The position numbers and the translations under genes were made by a program. A stretch of DNA of 64,000 nucleotides from Embleya scabrispora DSM 41855 (GTDB lineage Bacteria > Actinomycetota > Actinomycetes > Streptomycetales > Streptomycetaceae). The stretch lies in NCBI RefSeq assembly GCF_000372745.1, contig NZ_KB889562.1, positions 139,321 through 203,320 of the forward strand. Direction: 5' to 3'. The notes beneath the pieces were generated by a model. That model saw only the letters and a list, made by a program, of their open reading frames with translations. It was not told the origin of the DNA and did no database searches. Below are positions 42,802-51,153 of the stretch, piece by piece (positions within the stretch are counted from its first letter, which is position 1; each line of letters starts with the position of its first letter).

Positions 42802-45168
42802 GTGACCGTTGTGGACAGCGTGGGCGCGACCCGGATGCGGATCGACGAAAGCCCCGAGGACCAACTGGCGACGCTGGTGCGCACCCAGGCGCGCGATCTG
42901 CCGGAGGTCGATCCGGATCGGGTCGTCCGCCGGGTCGTCGCGGGCCTGAACGAGGGCGCGGACCAGGGTGCGGCCGCAGACCTGGCGGTGCGTACCGCCG
43001 CCGAGCTGATCGCCGAGGAGCCCGCCTATTCGCGGCTCGCCGCGCGCCTGCTCGCCCGCCGGATCGCGGACGAGGCCCGGGAGGCCGGCGCCGGCTCGTT
43101 CAGCGCCGGCATCGCGCTCGGTCACCGGGAGGGCGTCATCGGCGCGGAGACCGCGGCGTTCGTCGCCGAGCACGCCGCCGAGTTGGACGCCGCCGTGGAC
43201 GTCGAGGGCGACCGCCGGTTCGAGTACTTCGGCCTGCGCACCGTGTACGACCGCTACCTGCTGCGCCACCCGGTTTCGCGCAAGGTGGTCGAGACGCCGC
43301 AGCACTTCCTGCTGCGGGTCGCGTGCGGCCTGGCCCAGGAGCCCGGCGAGGCGATCGGCTTCTACCGGCTGATGTCCTCGCTCGCCTACCTGCCCAGTTC
43401 GCCGACGCTGTTCAACTCCGGCACGGTGCACACCCAGATGTCCTCGTGCTACCTGCTCGACTCGCCCAAGGACGAGTTGGAGTCGATCTACGACATGTAC
43501 GGGCGGATCGCCCGGCTGTCGAAGTTCGCCGGCGGCATCGGCGTGGCGTGGTCGCGGGTGCGTTCGCGCGGCTCGCTGATCCGGGGTACCAACGGGCACT
43601 CCAACGGCATCGTGCCGTGGCTCAAGACGCTCGACTCGTCGGTGGCCGCGGTCAACCAGGGCGGTCGGCGCAAGGGCGCGGCCTGCGTGTACCTGGAGAC
43701 CTGGCACCCCGACATCCTGGAGTTCCTCGAACTGCGCGAGAACACCGGTGAGGACGCGCGCCGCGCGCACAACCTCAACCTGGCCAACTGGGTGCCGGAC
43801 CTGTTCATGCGCCGGGTCGAGGAGGACGGCGTCTGGTCGCTGTTCGACCCGAACGAGCTGCCCGAACTGCCCGACCTGTGGGGCGCCGAGTTCGACAGGG
43901 TCTACGAAGCCGCCGAGCGCGAGGGCCGGTTCGTCCGGCAGCTGCCCGCGCGCGACCTGTACGCCCGGATGATGCGCACGCTCGCGCAGACCGGCAACGG
44001 CTGGATGACCTTCAAGGACGCCGCCAACCGCACCTGCAACCAGGCCGCGGAGCCGGGCAACGTGGTGCACCTGTCCAACCTGTGCACCGAGATCCTCGAG
44101 GTCACCAGCGACGGCGAGACGGCCGTGTGCAACCTCGGCTCGGTCAACCTCGGCGCGCACGTGACCGCCGGCGAGGGCATGGACTGGGACAAGCTGCGCG
44201 CGACGGTTCGCACCGCGGTGGTCTTCCTGGACCGGGTGATCGACATCAACTACTACCCGACCGACCAGGCCGCCGCGTCCAACCCGCGCTGGCGCCCGGT
44301 GGGCCTGGGTCTGATGGGCCTGCAGGACGTGTTCTTCACGCTCGGCATGCCGTTCGACTCGGTCGAGGCACGCGAGTTGTCCACGCTGATCTCCGAGGAG
44401 ATCTACCTCACCGCGCTGGAGACCTCCTCGGCGCTCGCCGAGGTGCACGGCCCGCACCCGGCCTACGCCGAGACGCACGCCGCACGCGGCCGGCTCCAGC
44501 CGGACCTGTGGGAGGGCGTGTACCCGTCCCAGACCAAGCGCTGGGACGCGCTGCGCACGCGCGTGGCCGAGCACGGCCTGCGCAACTCGCTGCTCGTGGC
44601 GATCGCGCCGACCGCGACCATCGCCTCGATCGCGGGCGCGTACGAGTGCATCGAGCCGCAGGTGTCGAACCTGTTCAAGCGCGAGACGTTGTCCGGCGAA
44701 TTCCTCCAGATCAACGCGTACCTGGTGCGCGAGCTCAAGGCCCGCGGCCTGTGGACCCCCCAGGTCCGCGACCGCATCAAGCGCGCCGAGGGCTCGGTCC
44801 AGGGCATCGCTGAACTGCCCGAGGACGTACGCGAGTTGTACCGCACCGCGTGGGAACTCCCGCAGCGCGCGCTGATCGACCTGGCGGCGGCCCGCTCGCC
44901 GTACATCGACCAGTCGCAGTCGCTGAACCTGTTCATGGCCGACCCGACCATCGGCAAGCTGTCCTCGATGTACCGCTACGCGTGGTCCACCGGCCTGAAG
45001 ACCACGTACTACCTGCGCTCGCGCCCCGCGACGCGGATCCAGCAGGCGACCGTGCCGGCGCAGGCCACTGCCGCGCCGATCGAGGAGATCTCGGACCTCG
45101 CCCCCTCCGATGTCGAGATCATCGCCTGCTCGCTGGAGAACCCCGAAGCCTGTGAGGCGTGCACGTGA
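42802..45168 (+). CDS. nrdA: Class Ia ribonucleotide reductase, large subunit
   Basis: The 788-residue subunit reduces ribonucleotides to deoxyribonucleotides together with NrdB. Visible residues are the redox Cys in QMSSCYLLDSP, the thiyl-radical site Asn-x-Cys-x-Glu in LSNLCTEILE, the second redox Cys in AVCNLGSVNLG, and the C-terminal CxxC (CEACT) that exchanges with thioredoxin. The N-terminal ATP-cone-like region appears shortened. GTG 42802 has AGGAGAG upstream. It is controlled by the B12 riboswitch and overlaps nrdB. Confidence 0.96.
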   Translation: MTVVDSVGATRMRIDESPEDQLATLVRTQARDLPEVDPDRVVRRVVAGLNEGADQGAAADLAVRTAAELIAEEPAYSRLAARLLARRIADEAREAGAGSFSAGIALGHREGVIGAETAAFVAEHAAELDAAVDVEGDRRFEYFGLRTVYDRYLLRHPVSRKVVETPQHFLLRVACGLAQEPGEAIGFYRLMSSLAYLPSSPTLFNSGTVHTQMSSCYLLDSPKDELESIYDMYGRIARLSKFAGGIGVAWSRVRSRGSLIRGTNGHSNGIVPWLKTLDSSVAAVNQGGRRKGAACVYLETWHPDILEFLELRENTGEDARRAHNLNLANWVPDLFMRRVEEDGVWSLFDPNELPELPDLWGAEFDRVYEAAEREGRFVRQLPARDLYARMMRTLAQTGNGWMTFKDAANRTCNQAAEPGNVVHLSNLCTEILEVTSDGETAVCNLGSVNLGAHVTAGEGMDWDKLRATVRTAVVFLDRVIDINYYPTDQAAASNPRWRPVGLGLMGLQDVFFTLGMPFDSVEARELSTLISEEIYLTALETSSALAEVHGPHPAYAETHAARGRLQPDLWEGVYPSQTKRWDALRTRVAEHGLRNSLLVAIAPTATIASIAGAYECIEPQVSNLFKRETLSGEFLQINAYLVRELKARGLWTPQVRDRIKRAEGSVQGIAELPEDVRELYRTAWELPQRALIDLAAARSPYIDQSQSLNLFMADPTIGKLSSMYRYAWSTGLKTTYYLRSRPATRIQQATVPAQATAAPIEEISDLAPSDVEIIACSLENPEACEACT

Positions 45169-46163
45169 GCCTGCTCGATCCCGGAATGAACCTCACGCTG
45201 CGCCCGATGCAGTACCCGGACTTCTACGAGAAGTACCGCGCGGCGATCCGCAACACCTGGACGGTCGAAGAGGTCGACCTGCACAGCGACCTCGCCGACC
45301 TGGACAAGCTCAGCCCGGCGGAGCGACACCTCGTACAGCGCCTGGTCGCGTTCTTCGCGACCGGTGACACGATCGTGGCGAACAACCTGGTGCTGAACCT
45401 GTACCGACACATCAACTCGCCCGAGGGCCGGTTGTATTTGTCGCGGCAACTGTTCGAAGAGGCCGTCCATGTGCAGTTCTACCTGACCCTGCTCGACACC
45501 TACATGCCCGACCACGAGGAGCGCGAGCAGGCGTTCGCCGCGGTCGAGCACATCCCCTCGATCCGGCGCAAGGCGGAGTTCTGCTTCCGCTGGATCGACT
45601 CGGCGATGGGCCTGGACCGGCTCGAATCGCGGGAGGACCGGCGGCAGTTCCTGCTCAACCTGATCTGCTTCGCCGCGTGCATCGAGGGCCTGTTCTTCTA
45701 CGGCGCCTTCGCGTACGTGTACTTCCTGCGCTCGCGCGGCCTGCTCAACGGCCTCGCCTCGGGGACCAACTGGGTCTTCCGCGACGAGTCCGCGCACATG
45801 GACTTCGCGTTCTCCGTGGTCGAGACCGTGCGGGCCGAGGAACCCGATCTGTTCGACGACGAACTCGCCGCGGACGTCCGGCGCATGCTGGCCGAGGCGG
45901 TCGAGGCGGAGACGGCGTTCGCCGAGGACCTGCTCCAGGGCGGGGTGTCCGGGATGACGGTCGCGGACATGCGCTCCTACCTGGAGCACGTGGCCGACCG
46001 CCGGCTGGCTCAGCTGGGCATGGCGCCGGTCTACGGCTCGGCGAATCCGTTCGGCTTCATGGAACTCCAGGACGTGCAGGAGCTCGCCAACTTCTTCGAG
46101 CGGCGGGTCTCCGCCTACCAGGTCGCGGTCACCGGCTCGGTGTCCTTCGACGAGGACTTCTGA
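45165..46163 (+). CDS. nrdB: Class Ia ribonucleotide reductase, small subunit
   Basis: The 332-residue subunit holds the di-iron centre and tyrosyl radical. Metal ligands are seen in EEAVHVQFY (ExxH) and RDESAHMDF (ExxH). The Tyr four residues after the first His (HVQFY) corresponds to the radical Tyr of class Ia. GTG 45165 overlaps the nrdA TGA; GTG 45159 or ATG 45186 are less likely. A strong terminator follows directly, so the nrdS regulator gene found third in the S. coelicolor operon is missing here. Confidence 0.96.
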   Translation: MSLLDPGMNLTLRPMQYPDFYEKYRAAIRNTWTVEEVDLHSDLADLDKLSPAERHLVQRLVAFFATGDTIVANNLVLNLYRHINSPEGRLYLSRQLFEEAVHVQFYLTLLDTYMPDHEEREQAFAAVEHIPSIRRKAEFCFRWIDSAMGLDRLESREDRRQFLLNLICFAACIEGLFFYGAFAYVYFLRSRGLLNGLASGTNWVFRDESAHMDFAFSVVETVRAEEPDLFDDELAADVRRMLAEAVEAETAFAEDLLQGGVSGMTVADMRSYLEHVADRRLAQLGMAPVYGSANPFGFMELQDVQELANFFERRVSAYQVAVTGSVSFDEDF

Positions 46164-46186
46164 GCCTGCGGCGTTGCGCTCGACAC

Positions 46187-46226
46187 AACCGCCGTGCCGT
46201 CCCGGAAACGGGACGGCACGGCGGTT
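46187..46226 (+). terminator. Strong intrinsic terminator of nrdAB
   Basis: An 18-bp perfect stem (AACCGCCGTGCCGTCCCG with its complement) closes a GAAA tetraloop at 46205-46208 and runs into TTT. It starts 24 bp after the nrdB stop. Confidence 0.95.
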
Positions 46227-46275
46227 TTCGCGTTCTCGCGTGGTGCGGCCCGGTCGGCGGCGGCGCGGGATCGGC

Positions 46276-47085
46276 TCACGAGCGTTCGGCCGCCCGGCGG
46301 CGCAGTGCCGTGGCCGTGGCCTCGTCGGCCGGGAGGAACGCCTCCAAGTGCAGTTCGGCCAGGGTGATGTCGGTGGCCGTCGCGAAGGACGTCAGCGTCG
46401 TCAGCAGCCGCAGTTCGCCCGGGCCGTCGAGTTCGCGAAGGCGTAGCGGGACGGCGAAACCCAGGTGGTCGGGGCCGAGTTCGGCGTCCGGGACGTAGCC
46501 GCGCAGCTCCTCGACGAAGGCGTCCAGCAGCGGGTCCGGGCTGCGCAGCGCCTGGGCGCGCATGTTCTCCAACACGTGGTGGCCCCACGCGTTCAGGTTC
46601 CGCACGCGCGGCGCCATGCCCTCGGGATGCAACATCAGCCGCAGCATGTTCATCGGAGCCCGGAGCAGTTCCGGGGACGCTCCTTCGGTCAGTACGTCGA
46701 CCGCGGCGTTCGCGGCGACGATCTGCCCGTACGGGCGCAGCACCATCGCCGGGTAGGGCAGGTGTCCTTCGAGCACCGCGCGCAGTGCGTCGTGTACGGG
46801 TCGCAACATCGGCGCGTCCAGGTCCGATTCGGGGAAGACCGGGGCGTATCCGGCGGTGTGCAGCAGTGCGTTGCGTTCGCGCAGGGACAGGCCGAGCGAC
46901 TCGGCGAGTCGGATGATCATGGTCCGGCCGGGGCGGGATCGGCCGCTCTCGATGAAGCTGAGGTGGCGTTGGGAAGTCTCCGCGCGGGCGGCGAGTTCGA
47001 GTTGGCTCAACCGCCGGGCGGTGCGCCAGCGCCGCAACTCGGCGGGGAAGTCCGGGCCGTTGGCCCGGGTCGTCATCGTGCTCAT
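46276..47085 (-). CDS. XRE regulator with MmyB-like ligand domain
   Basis: The 269-residue protein has an HTH_3 domain at about residues 15-70 (SQLELAARAETSQRHLSFIESGRSRPGRTMIIRLAESLG) and an MmyB-like PAS-type domain (FPESDLDAPMLRPVHDALRAVLEGHLPYPAMVLRPYGQIVAAN). MmyB-type regulators bind fatty-acid-like ligands and usually control a divergent oxidoreductase. Here an alcohol dehydrogenase gene is divergent, with a clear palindrome between. Confidence 0.93.
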   Translation of the reverse strand: MSTMTTRANGPDFPAELRRWRTARRLSQLELAARAETSQRHLSFIESGRSRPGRTMIIRLAESLGLSLRERNALLHTAGYAPVFPESDLDAPMLRPVHDALRAVLEGHLPYPAMVLRPYGQIVAANAAVDVLTEGASPELLRAPMNMLRLMLHPEGMAPRVRNLNAWGHHVLENMRAQALRSPDPLLDAFVEELRGYVPDAELGPDHLGFAVPLRLRELDGPGELRLLTTLTSFATATDITLAELHLEAFLPADEATATALRRRAAERS

Positions 47086-47119
47086 GAGGCAGTTCTAGGC
47101 AGCCGAGGGTATCGCCGGC

Positions 47120-47139
47120 AATTCCCTCGCGGGAATTGT
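47120..47139. promoter_or_regulatory. 20-bp palindrome between MmyB-type regulator and dehydrogenase
   Basis: CAATTCCC and GGGAATTG flank TCGC, with perfect eight-base arms. It is in the 132-bp divergent gap and is the probable operator of the XRE/MmyB-type protein. Confidence 0.85.
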
Positions 47140-47217
47140 CCACCCCCGGCGCCGGTCGCATGATCGTCCCCACGGCCCGCCGAACGGACGGGCCGACCGG
47201 TCGAGGAAGGCAATCCG

Positions 47218-48231
47218 ATGAAGAGCTACCACCTGCGGCCCGGCGCCGGCATCGAGGGCATCACGATCCGTGAGCACGAGCAGCCGGAGCCGGGTGCCGG
47301 TCGGGTGCTGGTCCGGGTCCGGGCGACCTCGCTGAGTCTGCGCGAACTGCTGGTCCTGGACGGCGGCTACCCGCTGCCGGTGCTGCCCGACACCATCCCG
47401 GGCTGCGCCGGGGTCGGCGAGGTGGTCGCGGTCGGCGCGGGCGTCACCCGCTTCCGGACCGGCGACCGGGTGGCCGCGACCGTGTTCCCGGACTGGATCG
47501 ACGGGCCGTTCGCACTGGAGTACGCCGCGCAGCTGGGTAGTTCGCGCGACGGGATGCTGACCGAGTTCGCGGTGGTCGGCGAGCAGGCGCTCGTACACAT
47601 TCCCGAGCACCTGTCGTTCGAGGAGGCCGCCGCCTTCCCGCTGACCGCGGTGACGGCGTGGAACGCGCTGACCGGGGGCCGCGCCCTGCTGCCCGGCGAG
47701 ACGGTGCTCACGCTCGGCACCGGTGCCGTGTCGCTGTTCGCGGTGCAGTTCGCCAAGGTGTTCGGCGCGCGGGTGATCGCCACCACGTCGAGCCCGGACA
47801 AGGCGGCGCGGCTGCGTGCGCTGGGCGCGGACGAAGTGGTCGACTACCGCGAACACCCGCGCTGGGGCGAGGAGGTACGCCGCGTGACCGGCGGACGCGG
47901 GGTCGACCAAGTCGTCGACGTCGCGGGCAACTTGACCCAGTCGCTCGCGGCGACCGCGCTCGGCGGCGAGATCGCCTTCGTCGGGCACTGGCTGGGTGCG
48001 GACGCCCCCGACGCGTCGCCCTCGGCGTCGGCGCTGTTCAACGCGGGCGCCGTGCTGCGCCCGCTCGCGGTGGGCAGCCGCGCGCAGTTCGAGGCGCTGA
48101 ACCGCGCGGTGCGGGGCGCGCGGCTGCGCCCGCTGATCCACCGCGAGTTCTCCTTCGACGAGGTTCCGGAGGCGCTGCGCTACTACCGCAAGGGCGGCTT
48201 CATGGGCAATGTCGTGATCGGCCACCCCTGA
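47218..48231 (+). CDS. Zinc-type alcohol dehydrogenase / quinone reductase family
   Basis: The 337-residue protein has the medium-chain dehydrogenase fold: GCAGVGEVVAVGAGVTRFRTGDRV near residue 65 and NAD(P) site TLGTGAVSLFAVQFAKVFGARVIATTSS at about 160. The structural-zinc cysteine loop is absent, so it is closer to NADPH:quinone reductases. It probably reduces an aldehyde or enone. Divergent MmyB-type regulator and operator suggest inducible expression. Confidence 0.92.
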   Translation: MKSYHLRPGAGIEGITIREHEQPEPGAGRVLVRVRATSLSLRELLVLDGGYPLPVLPDTIPGCAGVGEVVAVGAGVTRFRTGDRVAATVFPDWIDGPFALEYAAQLGSSRDGMLTEFAVVGEQALVHIPEHLSFEEAAAFPLTAVTAWNALTGGRALLPGETVLTLGTGAVSLFAVQFAKVFGARVIATTSSPDKAARLRALGADEVVDYREHPRWGEEVRRVTGGRGVDQVVDVAGNLTQSLAATALGGEIAFVGHWLGADAPDASPSASALFNAGAVLRPLAVGSRAQFEALNRAVRGARLRPLIHREFSFDEVPEALRYYRKGGFMGNVVIGHP

Positions 48232-48309
48232 GCACGCACCCGCACCGCCCGGGAGCCGTCCGGCCGGATACCCGTCGCCCCGTCCACCTGTGCCGGGTGG
48301 GCCGTGCGC

Positions 48310-50025
48310 TCACTGCTTGCGCAGTGCCGCTCGGCCCACCCGGCGCAGGTGCGCGGCGCGGTTTCGCCGGCCGCCCTCCGCGCGCTCCAGCGTCAGCTCG
48401 GCTCGGCGGCCCCGCAGCGTGAGCGTCATCAGGTGGTTGCCGAACCACGGACCACCCAGCTTCGTCCACTCGACCGGCAGCGGGTTCAGCCGCGCGTGCC
48501 GGGCCAGGGCGCGGCCCAGTCGGGTCGCGATGCGCCCCCAGCCGAAGCGGAAGCCGATCCGGATCGCCGGCGGGACCGAGTTGTGCACCGGCGAGCAGGT
48601 CAGCTGGTAGACCCGGGCCGACTCGTCCGAATCCTCCCCGGCCCGTGGCCCCTCCCCCGGTACGAGCCAATGCGCCTCGGCCGCGTACACGTGGTGCACG
48701 TCCCCCGACAACACGCACACGGTCGCCGGCACCGGCCCGCCCGCGCGGGGTCCGTGCAGTGCGATCCGGCCGAGCAGCGCGGACAACGCCTCGAACGAGT
48801 CGCGGAACGCGGCCCAGTGCTCCAGGTCGCCCGCCCGCCGCAGCCACTCGCTCCACACCGCGACCCGAGGCCCGCGGGCGCCCGCGCACAGCGCCTCGTT
48901 CCACGACTCCAGGTCGTGGATGCCGTGCGGCAGCAACCAGGGCAGCGAGGTGCCGATCAACAGGTGGTCGTAACCGCCCTCGTCCGCCTGCTCGGTGATC
49001 CAGGCCAACTCGTCCGCGCCGATCATCGCCCGGCCGTCGCCGGTCAGCACCCGGCCGGCGCGCGAGTCGATCATCAGCAGACGGGTTCGGCCGAAGTCGC
49101 GTCGGAAGCTCCACCGTGTGGTCGCCTTGCCGTCCGCCTCCGCGTCCGCGCGCAGTGCGAACTCGTGCAGCAGCGGGCCGACGTCCTCGCCCGGCGCCGC
49201 CGCCCGGACGGCCGCCAGCACTTCGTCACGAGCCAGCGCGGCCGGGTCGAGATTGCCCACGTGCTGGTAGATCCAGTACGACGCGAGCGCGCCCGCGATC
49301 CGCTCGGACCACCAGTCGGTCGCGGCCATGTCGGCACGCCACGCATGCGAGGTGTTCCAGTCGTCGATCACGTCGTGGTCGTCGAAGATCATCGCGCTCG
49401 GCACGGTGGACAACAACCAGCGGATCTGCGGATCGGACCACGACTCGTGATAGAGCAGCGTGTACTCCTCGAAGTCGGCGATCTGCGGACCCGGCGCCTT
49501 GCTCAGGTCACGCCGGCGGGCGAGCCGGTTCTGCATCGCGCGCGAGGTCTCGTCCGCGTACACCTGATCGCCGAGCAACAACAACGCGTCCGGCAGGGGT
49601 TCGTCGGGCGAGCGCATGAGCCGGCGGGCGAGCGTGTCCAGCGCGTCCGGGTCCATCCGGCGCTCCTCGCCCGCCTCGGTGCTCGGCGGACTCGACCACC
49701 GGCAGGACCCGAACACCACCCGCAGGTCCCGCTCCTCCTCGTCGTCCGAGGCGGTGCGCAGCACGCTCGGCGGCCGGCTCGAATGCTCCTGCGGCCAGCA
49801 CACCCGCTCGTCCAGCAGCACCCGGTACTCCCGCGACCGTCCCGGCGTGAGCCCTTCGAGCACCACCAGTACGTAGTGGTGCCCGAACACGTTCCAGGTG
49901 GCGGCCTCGGCCACGCCGTCCTCGCACGCCACGGTCACCACACACGGCGCGTCGGTCTCCACCCACACGGTGGCACTCGTACGATCCACGTGCCGCAGCA
50001 CGGGACCGAGCAACAACTCGGCCAT
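48310..50025 (-). CDS. PhoD-like metallophosphatase
   Basis: The 571-residue protein has the PhoD core: VVFGSCRW, LLLGDQVYAD, MIFDDHDVIDDWNTS, IDSRAGRVL and LSGDVHHVYAAE provide the metal-binding Asp, His and Asn. A fibronectin-like N-terminal domain comes first. Unlike secreted PhoD it has no Tat signal peptide, so it is probably cytoplasmic. ATG 50025 has GGGAGGG upstream. No Pho box is evident. Confidence 0.92.
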   Translation of the reverse strand: MAELLLGPVLRHVDRTSATVWVETDAPCVVTVACEDGVAEAATWNVFGHHYVLVVLEGLTPGRSREYRVLLDERVCWPQEHSSRPPSVLRTASDDEEERDLRVVFGSCRWSSPPSTEAGEERRMDPDALDTLARRLMRSPDEPLPDALLLLGDQVYADETSRAMQNRLARRRDLSKAPGPQIADFEEYTLLYHESWSDPQIRWLLSTVPSAMIFDDHDVIDDWNTSHAWRADMAATDWWSERIAGALASYWIYQHVGNLDPAALARDEVLAAVRAAAPGEDVGPLLHEFALRADAEADGKATTRWSFRRDFGRTRLLMIDSRAGRVLTGDGRAMIGADELAWITEQADEGGYDHLLIGTSLPWLLPHGIHDLESWNEALCAGARGPRVAVWSEWLRRAGDLEHWAAFRDSFEALSALLGRIALHGPRAGGPVPATVCVLSGDVHHVYAAEAHWLVPGEGPRAGEDSDESARVYQLTCSPVHNSVPPAIRIGFRFGWGRIATRLGRALARHARLNPLPVEWTKLGGPWFGNHLMTLTLRGRRAELTLERAEGGRRNRAAHLRRVGRAALRKQ

Positions 50026-50261
50026 CGTCCTCGGCCCTCCCACCTTCGTCGACGCCCTCCGTGGCAGGTGCCTGCCCCGCACCGCGGGCGCCAATACTCG
50101 TCCTGCCCGCGGACTCTCGGACACGGTATGCGGCTTCCGCGCGGCTTGCGGGGTACGGCGGACTCGAACCGTTACGGTTTTCCGCGTAGCCGAGCCGTTC
50201 CCGGGTCGTTCCCGGGTCGTTCCTTGCCGGGCCGTTCCCGAGCCGCAACGGAGGTCGCGCC

Positions 50262-51116
50262 GTGCACGATTCGCCCACCGCGTCGCGAGACCCGAGCGCC
50301 CGACCGGTGTCCGACCGGCCGGCGGTCGAGCGCCCGGTGTTCGAGCGCCCGGTGTTCGATGCGCACCTGCACATCGTCGATCCGCGCTTCCCGCTGGTCG
50401 CCAATCACGGCTACCTGCCGCCGACCTTCACCGTCGACGACTACCTCGCCCGAACCGCCTCCCTCGGCGTGATCGGCGGCGCTGTGGTGTCCGGCTCGTT
50501 CCAGGGCTTGGACCGCACCCATCTGCTCGACGCGCTGCGCCGGCTCGGTCCGGGCTTCGTCGGCGTGACCCAACTCCCGGCCGACGTCGCGGACCACACG
50601 ATCCTCGAACTGCACGCGGCGGGCGTGCGCGCGGTCCGGTTCAACATCCGTCGAGGCGGCTCCGCACGGGTCGAGCGACTGAATCGGCTCGCCCGGCGCG
50701 TGTACGAGCTGGCCGGGTGGCATGTCGAGCTGTACGTCGACGCCCGCGATCTGCCCGACCTGGCGCCCGTGTCGGCCAGGCTCCCGAAGCTGAGCATCGA
50801 CCACCTGGGCCTGTCCCGGGAGGGCCTGCCGCATCTGCTGCGCCTGGTCGAACGCGGGGCCTACGTCAAGGCCACCGGTTTCGGCCGAGTCGACCTGGAC
50901 GTCCCCGCCGCGCTGCGGGCCGTGCTCGCCGTCGCCCCGCACGCGCTCGTGGCCGGCACCGACCTGCCCTCCACCCGCGCGCCCAGGCCCTTCCGCGACA
51001 CCGACCTCGACGTGATCGCCGAGGCGGCCGGCCCGGATCTGGCCGGCGCCGTACTGCACGACAACGCGCGGGCTCTGTACCGCCCGCGTCGGGACGCGGA
51101 ACCGGCACCCGACTGA
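50262..51116 (+). CDS. Amidohydrolase family 2 (TIM-barrel metal hydrolase)
   Basis: The 284-residue protein opens with a small Arg-Pro-Val repeat and then the amidohydrolase metal motif FDAHLHIVDPRFPLV. Further markers are LSIDHLGLS and LVAGTDLPSTRAP with His/Asp ligands. Relatives hydrolyse lactones or decarboxylate aromatic acids. The GTG at 50262 has GGAGG upstream. Just before it, 50188-50240 contains short repeats of CCGGGTCGTTCC. Confidence 0.87.
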   Translation: MHDSPTASRDPSARPVSDRPAVERPVFERPVFDAHLHIVDPRFPLVANHGYLPPTFTVDDYLARTASLGVIGGAVVSGSFQGLDRTHLLDALRRLGPGFVGVTQLPADVADHTILELHAAGVRAVRFNIRRGGSARVERLNRLARRVYELAGWHVELYVDARDLPDLAPVSARLPKLSIDHLGLSREGLPHLLRLVERGAYVKATGFGRVDLDVPAALRAVLAVAPHALVAGTDLPSTRAPRPFRDTDLDVIAEAAGPDLAGAVLHDNARALYRPRRDAEPAPD

Positions 51117-51153
51117 CCGGGCGACCCGCCGTCGGGCCCGGTCGATCGCCGGG

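Noticed and set aside
42499-44574. 691-codon minus-strand ORF
   Set aside because: It is a shadow of nrdA and of the B12 riboswitch.
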